From NCBI RefSeq assembly GCF_004379255.2, contig NC_056041.1, positions 1,550,001-1,614,000 of the forward strand: a stretch of DNA of 64,000 nucleotides, given 5' to 3'. This document shows, piece after piece, positions 11,537 through 22,142 of the stretch. Position 1 is the stretch's first letter, and each line of letters begins with the position of its first letter. Made by a program: the position numbers and the translations under genes. Below the pieces are notes generated by a model. It was not told where the DNA came from. It saw only the letters and a program-made list of their open reading frames with translations, and searched no databases. The DNA is from Salvia splendens. Lineage: Eukaryota; Streptophyta; Magnoliopsida; Lamiales; Lamiaceae.

Positions 11537-11775
11537 AACGAATCTATCACAAATCTACGTTGTGCAATAGAATTTGATCAATCCTTGATTTCCATCCTAG
11601 GCAGAAAACAGAACCAAGAATTCTCTTTCTTCGTCATCAATCGAATCACTGTCCACGATCCATAACAAATATACATCGTGCAATAGAATTTGATCAATCC
11701 CTTTTTCCATCACGAGTCTGAGAATAGAACCAAGAATTCTCTTTCTTCATCATCAATCGAATCCCAGTTCGCGAC
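11537..11775. repeat. Direct duplication of about 120 bp
   Basis: Two adjacent copies share GTGCAATAGAATTTGATCAA and CCAAGAATTCTCTTTCTTC, the second beginning near 11658. They are imperfect, so the duplication is not recent. They lie in the 3' flank of the PPR gene. Confidence 0.7.
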
Positions 11776-11880
11776 CCATCATCCTATTTTACCATCAATC
11801 CATGCTCGTTCCAAGTTCGAAGCACCATTCGCACAAACAAGAAGCCCCTTGGCCACACGATTTCTTCTTCATATAGAAAA

Positions 11881-12900
11881 CTAAGAACTCATCTCTGCAA
11901 ATCTCCTCCTCGCAACAGCAGCATGCTCCACCTCCCCAACCCCAACCAACCCCTCCACCACCCTCTGCCTCGCCCTTATAAACGGTATAAACCCCCTCCC
12001 ACACATCGCCGCCGCGACCTTCCCCGCCAACACAAACCTCTTCTCCTCCAAACACCCCTCCAAAACCCCCTCATACACCCCAAACCCCACCCCCACCCCC
12101 TCCCCCTCCAGCATCTCCACCATCTCCGCCGCCCTCCCCGCCTCCCGATTCCCCCTCATCGCCCCCACCACCTTCGCCACCGTCTCCTCCCTCGGCCTCA
12201 CCCCCTCCTTACACACCATCTCCCTCACCACCTCCGCCGCCGCGTCCACCTTCCTCGCCTCGCTCAGCTCAGCAATCAATCCCCCGTAGCTGTCCCAATC
12301 GGGGACGCACCCCGCCCTCCCCATCCCTCTCAACACCTCCATCGCTTCCCCAAATTGATCGATTTTCGAAAGAGACAGAATTAGGTAATTGCAGGTGCCG
12401 CAATCGGGGGTGTACCCGATCGATTTCATCTCCGACAAAATTAGCGACGGCGACGCCTTCCGGCGCCGCCGCAGCCACGATTTTGAGAGGAGGAGGTGGA
12501 ACTGCGGCGGGGGGAGGCAGCCGGAGCGGAGGGTGCGCTGGACGACGGCGAGGGCGAGGGGGAGATGGTCGATGGAGGGGTCGAGGGTGAGGGAGAGGAG
12601 GGAGGAGTAGGCCTTCCGCGGGTGGGAGCGCGGCCGGATTGGGATGAAGGATTGGAGGATTTCGTCGATGGTTTCGTTTCGGCGCCGCTCGGGGAATTTG
12701 GAGAGGAATGTGAAGGGGTTAGGGTTGCGGCAAGGCTCCGTTGATGCGTTGAGGATTTGGGGGATTTGGCGGTATGCTTTTGCTTCGACTGCTGCTCGGA
12801 TGGATTCTTCGAGATTCAATTTTGGAGAAGATGAATGGGAGAGAGCTCGGATTTGGTGGCGGGAGATTGATGAACTGAATCTCGTAGCTGCCAACGCCAT
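11881..12900 (-). CDS. P-class pentatricopeptide repeat protein, probably organellar
   Basis: This is an intronless 339-residue protein. The N-terminus (MALAATRFSSSISRHQIRAL) is rich in Ser, Arg and Ala with few acidic residues, as in mitochondrial or plastid targeting peptides. Helical repeats in the middle include YTPDCGTCNYLILSLSKI and CVPDWDSYGGLIAELSEAR, matching the P-type PPR pattern, and further degenerate repeats follow to the C-terminus. PPR proteins bind organellar RNA; the target cannot be read here. It resembles the short Arabidopsis protein At1g06270. The region is GC-rich and long open frames occur on the opposite strand, which I treat as shadows. Recognition as PPR is firm; the orthology is tentative. 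Confidence 0.82.
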   Translation of the reverse strand: MALAATRFSSSISRHQIRALSHSSSPKLNLEESIRAAVEAKAYRQIPQILNASTEPCRNPNPFTFLSKFPERRRNETIDEILQSFIPIRPRSHPRKAYSSLLSLTLDPSIDHLPLALAVVQRTLRSGCLPPPQFHLLLSKSWLRRRRKASPSLILSEMKSIGYTPDCGTCNYLILSLSKIDQFGEAMEVLRGMGRAGCVPDWDSYGGLIAELSEARKVDAAAEVVREMVCKEGVRPREETVAKVVGAMRGNREAGRAAEMVEMLEGEGVGVGFGVYEGVLEGCLEEKRFVLAGKVAAAMCGRGFIPFIRARQRVVEGLVGVGEVEHAAVARRRFAEMSS

Positions 12901-13330
12901 TTCTGGAACGGAATTTGGAAATTGAGCAAGATCTTCAAGTTGGAGTTGGTTGGGGAATTTGGTCGAACAGATTTAGTTTGGAGGATTTGGTCGAAATTAT
13001 TTGAAATTTGATTATTATCAGAAGATGAATTTTGAGGAGCCCATTGGGCCTTGTACATGTTTAAGCCCATCGTCCAAATACAAAAATAGAGTAGTACTCA
13101 TTAGATTAGGAAACACATAATCTATGATTTAGTAAGAGTCATTTACTGATACACCTCGGAGCTTACATGTTTAGTCCAAAATCCGAACACAAAATACATT
13201 AGATATGAAACACATAATCTTGTAAAATTCATATACTCTAGTAATATTACTTAAAATAAGCTACACCTCCAAATTAAATAAAGCTAGAGTTACTTTCTCC
13301 ACAGCAAACACGCAATGCCCATATTTGATG
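12901..13330. other. Spacer between the PPR and EG45-like genes
   Basis: This holds the 5' flank of the PPR gene and the 3' untranslated region of the EG45-like gene, which also reads leftward. No further feature is seen. Confidence 0.5.
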
Positions 13331-14084
13331 TCAAATCCTGCAAAATAAAAATACAAATAAAAAGCATAAACATTTATCAATCCTCATGCACAAAACATAT
13401 GACATCCTAATTCCACAATTATATTCAATTTCAAACTTACTGGATAAATTCGATGTTGATTTTAGCATCGGGGGATTTGGAGACGGCGGCGAAGGCGTCG
13501 GTCGACATCACTATAGTCGAAGGGCATGGCCGGCGGGTGCAAAAATCGACCACCCTCACGTCCACCGTGCCCCCCTTGCAAGGCCGGTTGTTGCCGCTAA
13601 GGCACCGGAGCCTGTATCGGCGGCCGCAGGCGGCGCCGTTGTCCCACAACCCTTCACTCACTTGCACAAACAAGTTTCCTGATGGGAATTGGTCGGCTCT
13701 ATTGCCATTGCACCTTGTAGCTGCACAACAATATTTTGGTATGTATGTATACCATATTAGCCTACTAGGAATAATAAAATTAATAAACCTGTGACACTGA
13801 GATGCATGGTTAAACCGGAAACATCGATTCGACCCAAAATCAGACTAGTAGTTTCATGTTTCAAAACTGGTATACCAATTATACTAATTCGATTCCGGTT
13901 CAAGAATTTTAGAACCTTGAACCGGCGACATTCCTACATGTAAAAACGTAACAAAAATAGCGGACTCACGTGTGTACGGAGGGTTGTAGGAAGTAGCGGT
14001 CCCGATGTCGCCGGAAACAATTTGGTTGAATGAAATGGTTAGCAATATTGTAATGGCAAAGGCTAGTTTTAAAGTCATAGTCAT
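13331..14084 (-). CDS. Secreted EG45-like / plant natriuretic peptide-like protein, three exons
   Basis: Exons on the minus strand are 13970-14084, 13441-13720 and 13331-13337, giving 133 residues. Exon 1 encodes a signal peptide (MTMTLKLAFAITILLTISF) ending near IVSGDIGTATSYNPPYT. Exon 2 encodes the cysteine-rich double-psi barrel domain related to barwin and the N-terminal domain of expansins: CNGNRADQFPSG, GAACGRRYRLRC, VDVRVVDFC and TIVMSTDAFAAV. Junction 1 is C|GTGAGT to GTGCAG|C. If exon 2 is spliced at GTAAGT to the acceptor TTTTGCAG, exon 3 adds only the last codons, ending QI, which is the usual end of this family; unspliced reading stops one residue earlier. These proteins act in the apoplast on water and ion balance or defence. 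The family is firm and the micro-exon probable. Confidence 0.85.
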
Positions 14085-16289
14085 TGAGAAAATGATTTAA
14101 GGACTACTATATGTATGAAAGTTTGTAAGGGATATATATTTGATGATTTTGGTTGAAAAGGGTTATGGATTGAAGTGAAGAAATATAGATTTGATAAGTG
14201 CGATTGAAATAGTTAATGAAACGAGCCAATTTATGGTGAAGGAAATAGATTTGATAATTGTGGTTGAAAAATGGTTATGGATTGAGGCAAATTTATAGTT
14301 GTGGAATGCACAATTTTGTAAATGAGATTATACTTATTTGGGCATAAGTTGGCGCACGTGTAATTTAAATATAAAAATATATTGGCATATCATTGGTCAA
14401 AATATACTATATAGTAGGCTTTAGTGCTTCTTTACAAGTTCAAGCTTTATATATTTTCAATTGTAGTGGAGGATAATATATGTCTCTATCTTAATATTGG
14501 CCTCTTTAGGAATTGAGGATATCCAGTTGAAGTAATTCAAAAGTAACCTAATATAAAAATTCACAATCTAGAATAATCCAAAATATATATACTATGTTAA
14601 TTTCAACACACAAACTAATTTAGTATGCAATGAGAAGTCTCTTTTAGGTTTATTTAGATAATTTTGAGAACAAGAGTATGAATTTTCTTTGGCTAGCTGT
14701 TCCATCCATTGGGTTGTCTACAAATTAGCGCATGAAATAATCAATAGACCTGCCGATAGATACCCTTGGTAATTATAAAAAAAAATCTATGAATTTATGT
14801 CGATCCTCCCACGTTTTGACATATAATAATATAGGTTACGTATGACAATTCTTGACTTATTTAAACTGAAAAACAAGTGTGTTATTTTATTTTATCAATT
14901 GATGGGGTGTCATATAATTTACTAGTAGGTATGATTATAATGGTCGTTTATAAAATCCACTATATTGGTGCAATATAATTAGTGATAGTTAGCAATTCTA
15001 TGCTGAATTCTCCACCAAATATATATTGGTCGATTTTCACACTTTAGACGTCTCCATTTCATTCTTTTAATCAGTTTGGAAATTTCATTATTGCCATACC
15101 TTAATTATATCATTCTAATTAATTTGATATACTTGTTATTATAATATAAAATTTCAGTACGAAATTTACATCGTATATAAATGTTTGTTTTTACATGGAT
15201 TAACACAAATCACAATAACTATGTTTTTAATCGTATGTGATTGTGAATTTGGGATTGAAAATTTAGTAGTAGTATGTATGGCAACTTTATCAACTCAAAA
15301 CTATAAGAAAACAAGTGAAGGTAGTACATGTAAAGTCAAGTAAAATAAGTGGATTCAATTATAAAGTGGACAATTATTTATAATACTACTATTGTCTTCT
15401 TTTGAAAAATTTGGACTTATAATATCTTTCTAGAAATGAAGTGACCATATGCATAATGCATATCCATCATCACTAACTCGAAATATAATTATTGGAATTG
15501 ACCATCAAATTAATGATTGGTTTGACCCCTTTCGAAATTTGTCAACTAAAAACCGAAGAATTCGATCATAAATTTGAAACCACCAATCTTAGTCTTTTTG
15601 TGTTTTTATCATTTTAAATGGGTTTAATAAAAAATGCATGTGAATATGTGATGTAATTATGCTACAAGATAATCTTTAAAATTTGCATGAACTATACTTT
15701 TTTGGCATGATAAGTATTGAATCAGCAACTTATGGCTGCTAAAAAAGAATTAATTAAGATTATTATCTTGTTATAGGTAAAATAATTTATACGATTAACA
15801 AAGCCACCTAGCATATTGGAAGGTGACATTGAACTAATAATGTAAAATGTAAATGGATCAAAATCTTGAAAGTATATATCGTATGGGTCGGTTCAAGATT
15901 GGTATATATCTTATCTAAAGGAATGAGAATCCACTTTGTGTAATTTAATTGTAGCCACAATTTAGTATATTTATTTATTATGGTGGCTTATACCTTTGCC
16001 CACTTAAGGTATGATGTATAACGATGTCTTTTCTTAAGACATAATAATATGTACACGTTTTAATTAATTTATAAGGTAGACTATAAATTTTGGAATGTAT
16101 AAGCATAGAAAAAATATTTTATATTTGGAGTATTTTCATTTTAATTTATAGTATCGAATTTATTTCATATAGTATAAACTTGTAGTATAATAATAATAAT
16201 AATATTCTTAATTGATTTGTGTTTGTTGTGCCATACTTTACATATTTTACTAAGAGGAGAAGGAAAAATATGGTTGTAAATAAACGTAG
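14085..16289. other. AT-rich intergenic stretch
   Basis: About 2.2 kb upstream of the EG45-like gene. I find no ORF above background, no structured RNA and no repeat with clear ends. Confidence 0.5.
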
Positions 16290-16525
16290 CTACTCGTGAG
16301 CTGCTTGAAACTAGGCTCGGACCTAAAATAGCTTATTTAGAGCTCGATTCGATAAACGAGCCAGGCTTGAGCCCGATGTTACTTAGTTCAAGAGCTTGTT
16401 TGTGATTTGTGAATAAATGAATCACATATATATTGTGAATAATTGGGTGACTCGAGCTCGAACTAGAAAACAGAAACTCGAGTCAAGCTTGAACACCTAA
16501 ATATTTAAACGAATCGAGCTCCGAC
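16290..16525. repeat. GAGCTCGA-rich dispersed repeat, probably a transposon remnant
   Basis: Motifs such as GAGCTCGATTCG, GACTCGAGCTCGAAC and AATCGAGCTC recur in both orientations within about 240 bp of otherwise AT-rich sequence. Such clusters occur in plant non-autonomous transposons; I cannot define ends or a target duplication. Confidence 0.4.
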
Positions 16526-18875
16526 CCTACTATGCAGATATATATTGTATAACCAATGTCATCGCACATATTTCGTTCAATAAATAACATAATGATCGAA
16601 TTTGTATCTACAACATAATCGATAACAACATTAACACACTAGGGAAGTAACAAAAACATTATGTGAATTTGTATATATAATCTTTCTTTTATTTTTTGAA
16701 ATTACTATCAACTAATCTTGTTCAGCACATGAAATAGTCATGGAATTTGACTAGCAACCAAAAAAAGATCTAAATCTATTACTTACATGGAATGATGGGA
16801 AGTTGATTACATTTTGTGATCCAAGTGTAGTTGAATGCTGCCATTGTTAATACTACTACTCTAATACATTACTTAAGTGTGAAATTTTTTAATTATAGAT
16901 TGAAAACTCAATTAAACCAATAAAATACATCAAGTGCTACTACTGAACTGAACTATTACTATAAAGTTTGAATTCCGTTAACTTTTGTTGGTAATAAAAT
17001 AAATAAATTAATGTCTATAATGCAAAATTTGTAATTGGCACACAACTACATGTACATAATAGATATAATAGTTAGATAAATTATGATTTTATAAAGTTGT
17101 GTGTATCTTGTTCCATAATTTTTGTAATTATGATGTCTATAAATTACTATAGTTAGCCCATTAGTAGCTTAACCTAAGTTCTTAGTCCATATAATTTGTA
17201 ATGGGCCTTGGCTATTGACACAACAATTTTGTGGAACTATATAGTACTAATAATCTTGATAATGGATAAAAAAAATTAACATTCAGTCCATAAAATAAAA
17301 GAGAATCACAAAAATATAATTAAAATATTATTAGTGAATAATAAAATCGGTCTTATTAAATATCGATCTTACTTAGAATGAAAAAAAAAATCATTTCTAT
17401 AGATGAATCAAAATAAATAAAAATGACTATCAGTCGTTGAATGAATAACTGCTATATATTTTTGCTGAAGTTATACTTTGAAGTGATTATATATTGGTTC
17501 AATATCTAGATACGTAGTTTCTCAACATGTGTGGATGCCTTTTAAATTATGATGTGCAAAAGGAAATTGAAAATAATAATCCCATTTTATAATTTTTGAA
17601 ATATCTATGATTTGAAGGCTCAACTAATTTTTTTTTTCTTGATCAACGTACCCTCACGCCTCACTAAATAGTACACTCGCATACACATTTTCTTATAAAA
17701 TTGAATATATATAAAAAATAAAGCAAACATTTTTCTTAAATTTGTATCAAGCTAAAACGAGGCTATGTAATACTACTATCTAACACTATTATAACTAGAG
17801 GATGGAAGTATATATTTATCAGAAAAATCCCACTACTTTTTAGGATATCCAAACATTGAATTCAAAATTAATAAGTGTGACACCGCCGTTTCAATTAGTA
17901 GTATGATTTATTTAAAAAGTACTTAAAAACATATTAGGGATATAAATTAGGTATACTCCTAAATTTGCAGTACCAAAATGGAGTACATGTTATGTGTGAA
18001 GTATTTTGACTATTTTCCTATTTTCAAACTGAGCTATTCCATGTTAATGCAGTACAATAATACAATTAATTTTTTTACTTTATTATATGGGGATATAAGT
18101 TATGTTAGGTTCAATGAATCTAACCCATAATTTGAAAGGGTGACTATTTAAAATCTCCATATCTACAACTTTTTTATGAGAAATATTTAAATTGCTTTGA
18201 CTCTTTAGTAAACAAGATCTTGTGACCTATGTATATATATGGCATCTTAGAATCAATAATAATAGTAATAATAAGTGCAAATAATAAAATTTATACTACT
18301 TTGAATTAATATGATAAAAAAAATAGTATGATTTTTTAAGTAATTCTCGGCTATTAAGTTAATAATATTAATAATAATTCTGTCATTATCCATATTTAAT
18401 TGTCTTTATGTGAAAAACGTGTCCCTAAAAATATAAAGGGCAAAAGAAACAGTATCTTTCTATTGATATATTGAAACATTAAATAAAATTTGCTTGAAAA
18501 GGGTTGAGAAAGAAAGAACGGCGGCGCATCTTCTCCGCCACCCTCTCTCTCTTAAACAAGCCCCTTGAACCCTCCGCCTCCATCGAAATTTCAAGCCTAA
18601 GCTCAGCTCCTAATTAGACTATTTATTTGCATTGTTTTACAATAGTGAGGGATTAAATAATCTCTCTTTCCCAAATGTTTTGATTTGCTTGCAAATTTAC
18701 TCTCTCCCTCTCTCTCACCTACCCTTGGAATTGGAGTTTTCATCTTCAAGCATTCATTTTTAACCATTCCAAGAAATTGTATTGAGTTCTAGAGAGAAAA
18801 AGGTGGTGCTATTGTATTGAGTTTTGGATAGAGAGAGGCGAGGAGGAGTAGTTCTTGAGGAGGTTTGTGTTGAAT
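16526..18875. other. AT-rich intergenic stretch and 5' flank of the BT1 gene
   Basis: No gene is visible to about 18480. From about 18510 a pyrimidine-rich stretch (CTCTCTCTCTTAAAC, TCTCTCCCTCTCTCTCACC) resembles a plant core promoter and 5' leader for the downstream carrier gene. Confidence 0.5.
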
Positions 18876-21222
18876 ATGAGTGTAAAAATGCAATCTTTGG
18901 ATTCCAATAGAAAAGGGCTTTCCTCATCGAGTTCCAATTTAGGGCTTCAATGGAATCTCCAAGATTCCAATTTTTACCCCGGTGGTGGCTTATTTGCCTC
19001 TGTTTCTCAAATGGGAAACGGTGATAATGGGGGTTTCAAATTGCCCTATGCTGATTTGCTGGTTAAGTATGTTTCATTGCCTGAGGGTTTCAAGAATCTA
19101 GGTTTGTCGGAGGAGGAGAGTGAGTTGGCGGATAGGAAGAAGAAGAGGGGGCTTAAGCTTAAGATTAAGGTTTCTAACCCCTCTTTGAGGAGGTTGATCA
19201 GCGGGGGGATTGCGGGGGCTGTCTCTAGGACTGCAGTGGCTCCGTTGGAGACGATTAGGACTCATTTAATGGTTGGGAGCAGTGGGAATTCGAGCTCCGA
19301 GGTGTTCCAGAATATTATGCAGAGTGAGGGGTGGAAAGGGCTGTTTAGGGGGAATTTTGTCAATGTGATTCGCGTTGCGCCTAGCAAAGCCATAGAGGTA
19401 TAATAAGATTGAAATGGGTGTTTTTGTCTATGTATATTGCTTTCTAGTGTTGATTGTATGCGTGTGTATAGTTTCTAATGTGAGTTTATTGAGCTGTAAT
19501 GGCTAGTTTTACATTTGATTGGGTTTACGTTGAATCATTCTCTTGGATGTGTATTGGCAATTGAGTTGCATCACATGCTGATTCAAGTTTGGATTTGGTA
19601 GAATGTCTATGCTCTACATATACTGGTTTGCTGTGAATGTGCTTGAGAAAAAATCCATGTGACGATTTCCACCCTTTTTATTTGTCTTAGACTTATACCT
19701 ACCTTTGTTTTATTCTAACGGTTTGCGTTGATGTTTGATTTCAGTTGCTCAATACCACCTATTCTATTCTAACTGTTTACATTGAAACATTGTGTTGTTA
19801 GTGTGTACTGGAAATTGCGTTGTATCACATGCTGATTAGAGTTTGGATTTGGTAGAATGTATATTTTCTATATTTGCTGGTTTGATGTGAATACGAGCAT
19901 GAGAAAGAATCCGAAAGGATTGCCATTTTCTTTGTGATGATTTCCACATTTTTATATGCCTAAGACTTATTTCCACCTTTGTTCTGTTCTAACTGTTTCC
20001 ATTGATGTTCATTGTTATGTTTGATTCCAGTTGCTCGTTACCACTGTGTTGTGTCTGCTAAGCAGACTTAACCCTTGACCAAATCTAGTTTCCTGTTATA
20101 TCACAAGAGGTGTTTCTATCAAACAGAGATCTGATCTTAGGATTGAGACGAACACATTGCTTGTCATTATTACATCATCTAAGTTTTTCATTTGTTTTGG
20201 ATTATGTTTTTAGGCATCAATGAGTAGTTCATGACACTATCATCTTGCCTAGTTGATTGTTATCTTTTGATAAACGGATCAGTTAGCGAAATGATTTTTG
20301 ACCAAGATAGGGATTCGATAACACTATAAAGAAGACCATCCTTCTTATTTGTATACAAACAGTAGTTACGCCTATTTGATTCCTCGTCTTGTAAGTTTTT
20401 GATAAAAAAGTATAGTTTTTCTCGTAATTGTTCAAATCTGTATTTTACATCTTGATGTTTCAATACATGTTCATATCCGTTCCTAAGAACTGTTTGTTTT
20501 CTGCAGTTATTCGTATACGACACTGTTAACAAAAATCTCTCTCCAAAACCCGGTGAACAACCAAAACTACGCGTTCCCCCTTCGTTGGTTGCGGGGGCTT
20601 GTGCTGGCGTCAGCTCGACTTTAGTCACGTACCCCCTCGAGTTAGTCAAGACCCGACTAACCATACAGGTAAAATATCACCAACACACGGCAACACCTAC
20701 CCGTTTCATCGAGTTTTTACCTTCATTGCACTGCCTTCCCTTTCACAGAGGGAAGCTTACAATGGATTGCTTGACGCCTTCGTTAAAATATTCCAAGAGG
20801 GCGGCTTACCGGAGCTCTACAGAGGCCTCACTCCCAGTCTCATCGGAGTGATCCCTTACGCTGCAGCCAACTACTGTGCATACGACACTCTGCGGAAAGC
20901 CTACCGGAAAGTCTTCAAGCAGGAGATCGGCAACATCGAGACCCTCCTCATCGGCTCCGCTGCCGGCGCCATTTCCAGCACCGCCACATTTCCGCTGGAG
21001 GTAGCTCGGAAGCATATGCAGGTCGGGGCCGTGAGCGGGAGGCACGTGTACAAGAACGTGCTCCACGCTCTCGCAAACATTCTCGAACGGGAGGGGCTCG
21101 AAGGCCTGTACAGAGGGCTTGGGCCGAGCTGCTTGAAGCTCGTGCCGGCTGCTGGCATCTCTTTCATGTGCTATGAGGCGTGCAAGAAGATTTTGGTAGA
21201 GAAAGAAGGAGAGGAAGAGTAG
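18876..21222 (+). CDS. BT1: Adenine nucleotide transporter of the Brittle-1 (BT1) type, three exons
   Basis: Exons are 18876-19397, 20507-20668 and 20749-21222, giving 385 residues. The start is the ATG of MSVKMQSLDSNRK; the open frame extends upstream without another ATG. Three mitochondrial-carrier repeats follow a roughly 105-residue N-terminal extension. Their signature motifs are APLETIRTHLMV, TYPLELVKTRLTIQ and TFPLEVARKHMQV, and each repeat has the matching GLFRGN, ELYRGL or GLYRGL segment. BT1-type carriers move adenine nucleotides across the plastid inner envelope or the mitochondrial inner membrane. The Arabidopsis counterpart is At4g32400 (SHS1/BT1). Junctions are GAG|GTATAA to TTCTGCAG and CAG|GTAAAA to TTCACAG, all in phase. 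The gene converges on CESA1, whose stop lies 920 bp away. Confidence 0.93.
19511..20045 (+). repeat. Imperfect tandem duplication inside BT1 intron 1
   Basis: Two adjacent units of about 260 bp share CACATGCTGATT, GTTTGGATTTGGTAGAATGT, GATTTCCAC and GATGTTTGATTTC-like stretches. The second unit starts near 19780. Divergence is substantial, so the duplication is old. Confidence 0.6.
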
Positions 21223-22142
21223 AGAGAGATTGACCGAGAGAACAAGAATAAGAAAAAAAAATTCAAAGATAGGATACAAAGTTTTTTTTGGCATTTGACT
21301 GTTTGCATACCTTTTTTTTTTCTCATTTGAAAGTCTTTTTTTTATTGAATTTTCTTTCATGGAGTTTTTAGAGATAGATTCTAGCTGAATTTCATTGAAC
21401 ATGTTTGGAATCTATAGAGGTTGAATCTCAATTTTTTATGTCAATTCAAATGAGTTTATTTTTATCCCACTATTTTTCCAATTTGATTCGTCTTAATTCC
21501 TTCCATGTTATGGAAATATCTTTAGGTTGCGTTCATTTTATTGGTAAAAATATTTTAAATGTTGTTTTTTTTTTCTACTTTATCAATTTTACATTAGAAT
21601 TCAGATTGTTCATCCAATGACAAATCTATTGGTAATAGACACAATACTTTAACAAATTTTCTCTTTATTTGGCAAACATTGTTAATTTTCCATTAAAACT
21701 CACGCCGTTTACTAGTAAGACTATTGATTATTGGTAATGGTCCTAATGGACAAGAGAGAATTTTAAAAGTCTGTACTTTGTCATGGATGTTTGATTCAGT
21801 AGAATCTAGGACAATAGGATCAAAATGAAATAAATCAAAGAAATGCAATCTTGAAATAAATTGAAATGAGATAGATTCTTAGAAATATAACAGGGCATTA
21901 TGGAACCGAAAAAGGGGAATACTATAAGTCTTAAGAGGAGTAGGTTTTTGCCATAAACACTAAATACAAATGCTTGCTTGAAACAACAATGTATACAAAA
22001 AAAAATAATTATAGTTTGAATAGAAATTGGCCAAAAATCTTCAGACCTAATGTAGAAAAGATTGATACATCACAACTTTGCTTTCTCCCCAAAATGATGT
22101 TGTTTCTACTTTCATGTCTTCTGTCTATATACACAAGCGACC
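21223..22142. other. Convergent 3' region between BT1 and CESA1
   Basis: It contains the 3' untranslated regions of both genes, with T-rich runs near 21280-21340 and 21560. I see no other feature. Confidence 0.55.

Noticed and set aside
11923..12384. A Pro/His/Leu-rich plus-strand open frame opposite the PPR gene
   Set aside because: It is the antisense of a GC-rich coding region and has no domain features.
18855..18875. Extension of BT1 seven codons upstream
   Set aside because: It would start at TTG; the first ATG of the frame is at 18876.
20806..21402. A 198-residue minus-strand open frame over BT1 exon 3
   Set aside because: It is a shadow of the carrier gene, which shows clear carrier motifs on the plus strand.
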